64,000 nucleotides of DNA from Cycas panzhihuaensis (lineage: Eukaryota; Cycadophyta). Position 1 is the first letter of the stretch, and the number at the start of each line of letters is the position of its first letter. Both the position numbers and the translations under genes were made by a program. Positions 60,891 through 64,000 of this stretch are shown piece by piece. The notes beneath the pieces were generated by a model. The model did not search any database and had not been told where the DNA came from. It saw nothing but the letters and a program-made list of their open reading frames with translations. The stretch spans positions 77,755,741 to 77,819,740 of the forward strand of contig CM041465.1 in the NCBI GenBank assembly GCA_023213395.1. The letters are read 5' to 3'.

Positions 60891-61700
60891 ATGGATCCTA
60901 TGGGCCCACCTTCCAATCTAAAGGGTGATGCCATTAATTCTTTGGGTAATAAGAATAATGATGTTTTGCAAAACTTACTCTTCAATTCTCATAAAATATT
61001 AGAAGATAAACGCCTAGTTAAATGTAAAGGTTTCTTTAAGAAGTTGGATTCCATCCTTAGGGTAAAATTTGATAAGTCTTTTTTGCCTAGATATTTTGAG
61101 AATTTATCCATATGTAGGTTAATATATAATTTTTTTAATCTATGGTCATTGTTAAGAGGTTTGGAGATGTGGATAAGGTCTAAATAGCCTTTGATCATTT
61201 TGCATACACCTAAGGTATGCTTAGTTGGAAGAGGATTTTTTGTGGTTATTTTTAAATCCATAGAAGACTAGGATATGATTTTTGATAGAGATCCATTGTT
61301 CATATAAAGCAATGGCTTATTCATGAAATTATAGAATCTTATCTCTGATCACAAGTAAGGAACTCTAAATTGCATCCTAATCTAGGTTAAACTTTCTTTC
61401 TCTTCCTCTTCATTTTTAGAGCAAAAAAGCCTTTATGATTATTGGTTTGACTCTAGGTACTTTTATGAAGACTACTAAAGCTATAAAGATTAGGAAGAAT
61501 TCCTCACTTATCAGTCTCTACATAGAGATGAACATGTTGAAAGGGGTTCTAAGGAAGATAGATATTGAGATCTAAGATTAAATTTGGCTATAGGATGTGG
61601 ACAATAAATAAATCCCTTTTAATTATGGTAAATACCACCAATATAGGCACTTTATCAATGATTTTCCTCCCAAGAAATCTAATCCTATATCAATGAATAA
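60891..61700 (+). pseudogene. LINE ORF1 relic (DUF4283 and zinc knuckle)
   Basis: Nucleic-acid-binding ORF1 of a plant L1-type LINE. The ATG at 60891 opens a 98-codon frame, and the same frame after a TAG reads VCLVGRGFFVVIFKSIED, DMIFDRDPLFI, SNGLFMKL and VKLSFSSSSFLEQKSLYDYW, the order of the DUF4283 domain (GFF.F.F....D....L..GPW, then a WVRLP.LP...W segment). After a frameshift, the knuckle site at 61621-61665 reads NYGKYHQYRHFINDF, where relatives have Cys, Cys, Gly and Cys at the Tyr, Tyr, Arg and Phe positions. Several stops replace Trp-like positions (TAG about 61269). No endonuclease or reverse transcriptase follows. Confidence 0.72.
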
Positions 61701-62620
61701 TTAGGCATTCGACCTCTCAAGGGTAAATCCTACTTAGGATGTTGATAATAATATTAGATATATTGATGGATTCATCAAGGTGTAATGGAAGTGTCCAAAA
61801 GAAAACTAAAATTAGATGAGTCATCTTAAAAAATATAATAATATGTCAATTTTAAAATTTTTTGAAATTTTGAATAAAGATAATATTAATGGAACATAAG
61901 ATTATTCAGAGGTCTAGGAACTAATTTAGATTTTTGAGATTAATATACAAAGCTCCTCAAATCTCATGACTTAAGATAAAATGCTTTGGTAAAGTGATTG
62001 ATCAAATTTTGTTTATGATCATAGACAAAGAGTAGTTTGAAAGGCAATATGACATACATGATTATTTAGACATATATGATGATTTAAATGTGTATGATGA
62101 TGTGAACATGCATGGTGATATGACTATACATGTGAATATAGATCAATATAATAATAAGAATCTCTATAACCCTCTTGATAACAAGCTAAATCTAGAAAAA
62201 ATTAGGCAAGCAACTAATATTAGGTATATACTTGATTCCTCAACTAGTTCTAGAGGTGGATTATGGTCCTTTAAAGAAAAGAAAGGTTAGAAGAACAATG
62301 ACATCAAAAAACTTACTAAAAGATATGGCTTGTGAAATAGAGGAAGTGACTTAGTTATATATTAATTTAGGGAGTGAACATTTCTATATTATTAAGTAAT
62401 GTAAGAAAGGGTGTCTTTAGGCTATGGTAGGCCTAAGACCAAAATAGATAGACGATGCAATATGAAGAAATAAATTTGGTAGGATGTTGGCTTGATATTA
62501 TTATTGTTCTATAGTATTACTATCCTTATACCTCATTCTAGGTGGAGTAACATTCTAAAAATAGCTAATATTTATAATTACTTTTTTTATAAATAGAAAA
62601 AAATTTCTATTAAAAAAAAT
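61701..62620 (+). other. LINE tail without ORF2
   Basis: After the ORF1 relic come unreadable DNA, a 66-codon frame at 62090-62290 (Asn/Asp-rich, ending in a basic Lys/Arg stretch) and an A-rich end near 62580-62620 (AAAAAAATT runs). It fits a LINE copy deleted for ORF2, but no target duplication was identified. Confidence 0.35.
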
Positions 62621-63149
62621 TCTCATCATTAGTTTTAATTATGGGTACTTATCTAATTCTTTCAACTTTTAGGATGATATCATCACTAAGTGTCACTAAT
62701 TGAATAACCACCTTCCACATGTGTCTAAACCATTCTAATTTATTTATCATATGTTTAGTTATAGTTGAGTTTATATACCATGCCTCATCAAAATTATGAT
62801 TGACCTAGTTAACTATAAGGAAATGTTTCTTGCCCTTTTTGCCTCAATTTGATAAATTACTTGAAAAGTTACTTGATTATTATTTTTTCTCTAATGATTT
62901 TGTTAATCATTTAGTTTCTTTTTATTCCCCTAATCAAACTATAATTTCTTATAATTGTTTTTGAAATGTTTAGGTTTTCCATAGAAATAATATAGCTTTG
63001 GTTTATCATGTCCCTTAGGACCTTCCTTTTGAATATTTTATGGATTCTTCTTTTTTAGAATGAAGGGATTCTTCCTTTCTTGTTTAATTACAAATAGAAG
63101 AGTATCTTGCATCATTATCTTTTAATAGTCGTCCATGTTATAATAACAC
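62621..63149. other. No gene recognised
   Basis: A plus-strand frame around 62830-63120 is readable for about 90 codons with only a few stops (for example FVNHLVSFYSPNQTIISYN), but it matches no family I know. Confidence 0.3.
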
Positions 63150-63493
63150 TATTGGTGTAATATTTAATTATATTTAAACCTCCATTCACACTCTCTTATA
63201 TATTTGTTGATTATTATATCCATAGTCACCTTGAGTTATGTGCCATATAAAAATATGTAATAACACATAATAGTTAACCTTTGAGGGTTCCTATTTATGG
63301 TTAGTTGTATTATAAATATATACATTATCTTTTATATAATTTGAAGTTTAGTCATTCTTCCACTATTCTTTATATTTTTACTTGTGAATACTTCATTTGT
63401 ATTGAGCTTATCGTTTTATTTTTTCACTCACCACTTTGATTCATCCTTATTTATTATTATGTCTATATTACATGCTTCTATCTTATTCCAACA
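63150..63493 (+). mobile_element. LTR of element M
   Basis: Starts TATTGGTGTAATATTTAAT and ends TTCCAACA. It is the reverse-orientation relative of LTRs K and L (shared CCATTCACACTCTC, CACCTTGAGTTATG, ACCACTTTGATTC-like phrases). The element continues past the window end. Confidence 0.78.
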
Positions 63494-63496
63494 TAA

Positions 63497-63512
63497 TGGT
63501 ATCAAAGTTGTA
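63497..63512 (+). promoter_or_regulatory. Primer-binding site of element M
   Basis: TGGTATCAAAGTTGTA, three bases after the LTR; initiator-Met tRNA type. Confidence 0.75.
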
Positions 63513-64000
63513 TCTCCATTTAAATTCCAATATGGCATTGGAGCACAAGGTTCAAATCCTTAATGGTAGTTATACACCCTATTCTTTTCAATTTTTTAGA
63601 GTCATTTAAATGTTATTTTAGGAATCTATTTTAGTGCCTATTTAGTGACCTGACTTGTCATTCTATAAAAAGATTTTTCAAAGCTATTAAGGGTTATTTT
63701 TCAAACATAAAGATATAGATTTTTTTGGGGCAGATTTATTATCATGTTTGAAGATTTTCTTTTGGGGTTATTTATTACTATTTTTCAGTAATTTTTTAAG
63801 GGTTGTTTGAAGTTGTTATAAGGTTGTTTTTGAGCCCATTTTAACTATAATAAGGAGTTGTTATACAATAAAATTTTGATTAAAAAAGAGTCTTATTTTC
63901 TAACATGCTCATAAGGCTTTTGAAGCTATAGAAAGATGCATGTTATTACAGAAAAAATGGTAGATTTAAAGGCAAAACTACCATGCTAACTTTTTTATAA
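63513..64000 (+). other. Leader of element M, cut by window end
   Basis: Non-coding, T-rich, with GTTGTTATAAGGTTGTTTTTG and similar wording also found in reverse at 59131-59753. Any gag lies beyond 64000. Confidence 0.55.

Overview
This is nuclear DNA of a land plant with a large, repeat-rich genome. The evidence is dense, decayed Ty1/copia LTR retrotransposons with initiator-methionine-tRNA primer-binding sites, Ty3/gypsy fragments, and an L1-type LINE whose ORF2 ends in an RNase H domain, a plant-type arrangement. The AT-rich, intron-free and microsatellite-rich background fits a gymnosperm or another giant plant genome, but I cannot name the species. I see no host protein gene, tRNA, rRNA or CRISPR array. 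Every recognisable coding stretch belongs to a mobile element, and all are broken.

Left part (1-9.5 kb): a gypsy relic with gag, a chromovirus-like zinc knuckle and a protease, running straight into a polypurine tract and a 3' LTR at 3.4 kb with no reverse transcriptase. About 5 kb of AT-rich DNA without recognisable genes follows.

Centre (9.5-37.6 kb): a Russian-doll nest. Old copia A (gag at 9.6 kb, protease/integrase at 36-37.5 kb) is split by element B, which has LTRs but no coding region of its own. B holds C (a 3.8 kb LTR element without pol) and D (a GC-rich gypsy fragment with a long leader and gag). Copia E cuts B's 3' LTR and leaves an exact 5-bp target duplication. E's pol is split by element F, and F is split by a 5'-truncated LINE, G, with a 15-bp target duplication and a poly(A) tail.

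Right of the nest: an LTR-like block at 38-39 kb; copia H (40.9-48.1 kb, + strand) with an internal 314-bp tandem duplication; old copia K (- strand), split within its integrase by the best-preserved element, copia J (48.7-56.1 kb, - strand, exact GAGAT duplication); then two more LTRs of K's family (L, - strand, 59.8 kb; M, + strand, 63.2 kb) around a LINE relic that carries ORF1 only.

Decay pattern: many reading frames (LINE G ORF2, gypsy D gag, gypsy 1 gag-protease, most of copia J) keep one frame over kilobases and are broken mainly by stop codons, often where these families have Gln, Trp or Arg. Zinc-knuckle cysteines often read as tyrosine. Both fit C-to-T (or G-to-A) transitions at methylated cytosines in silenced elements.
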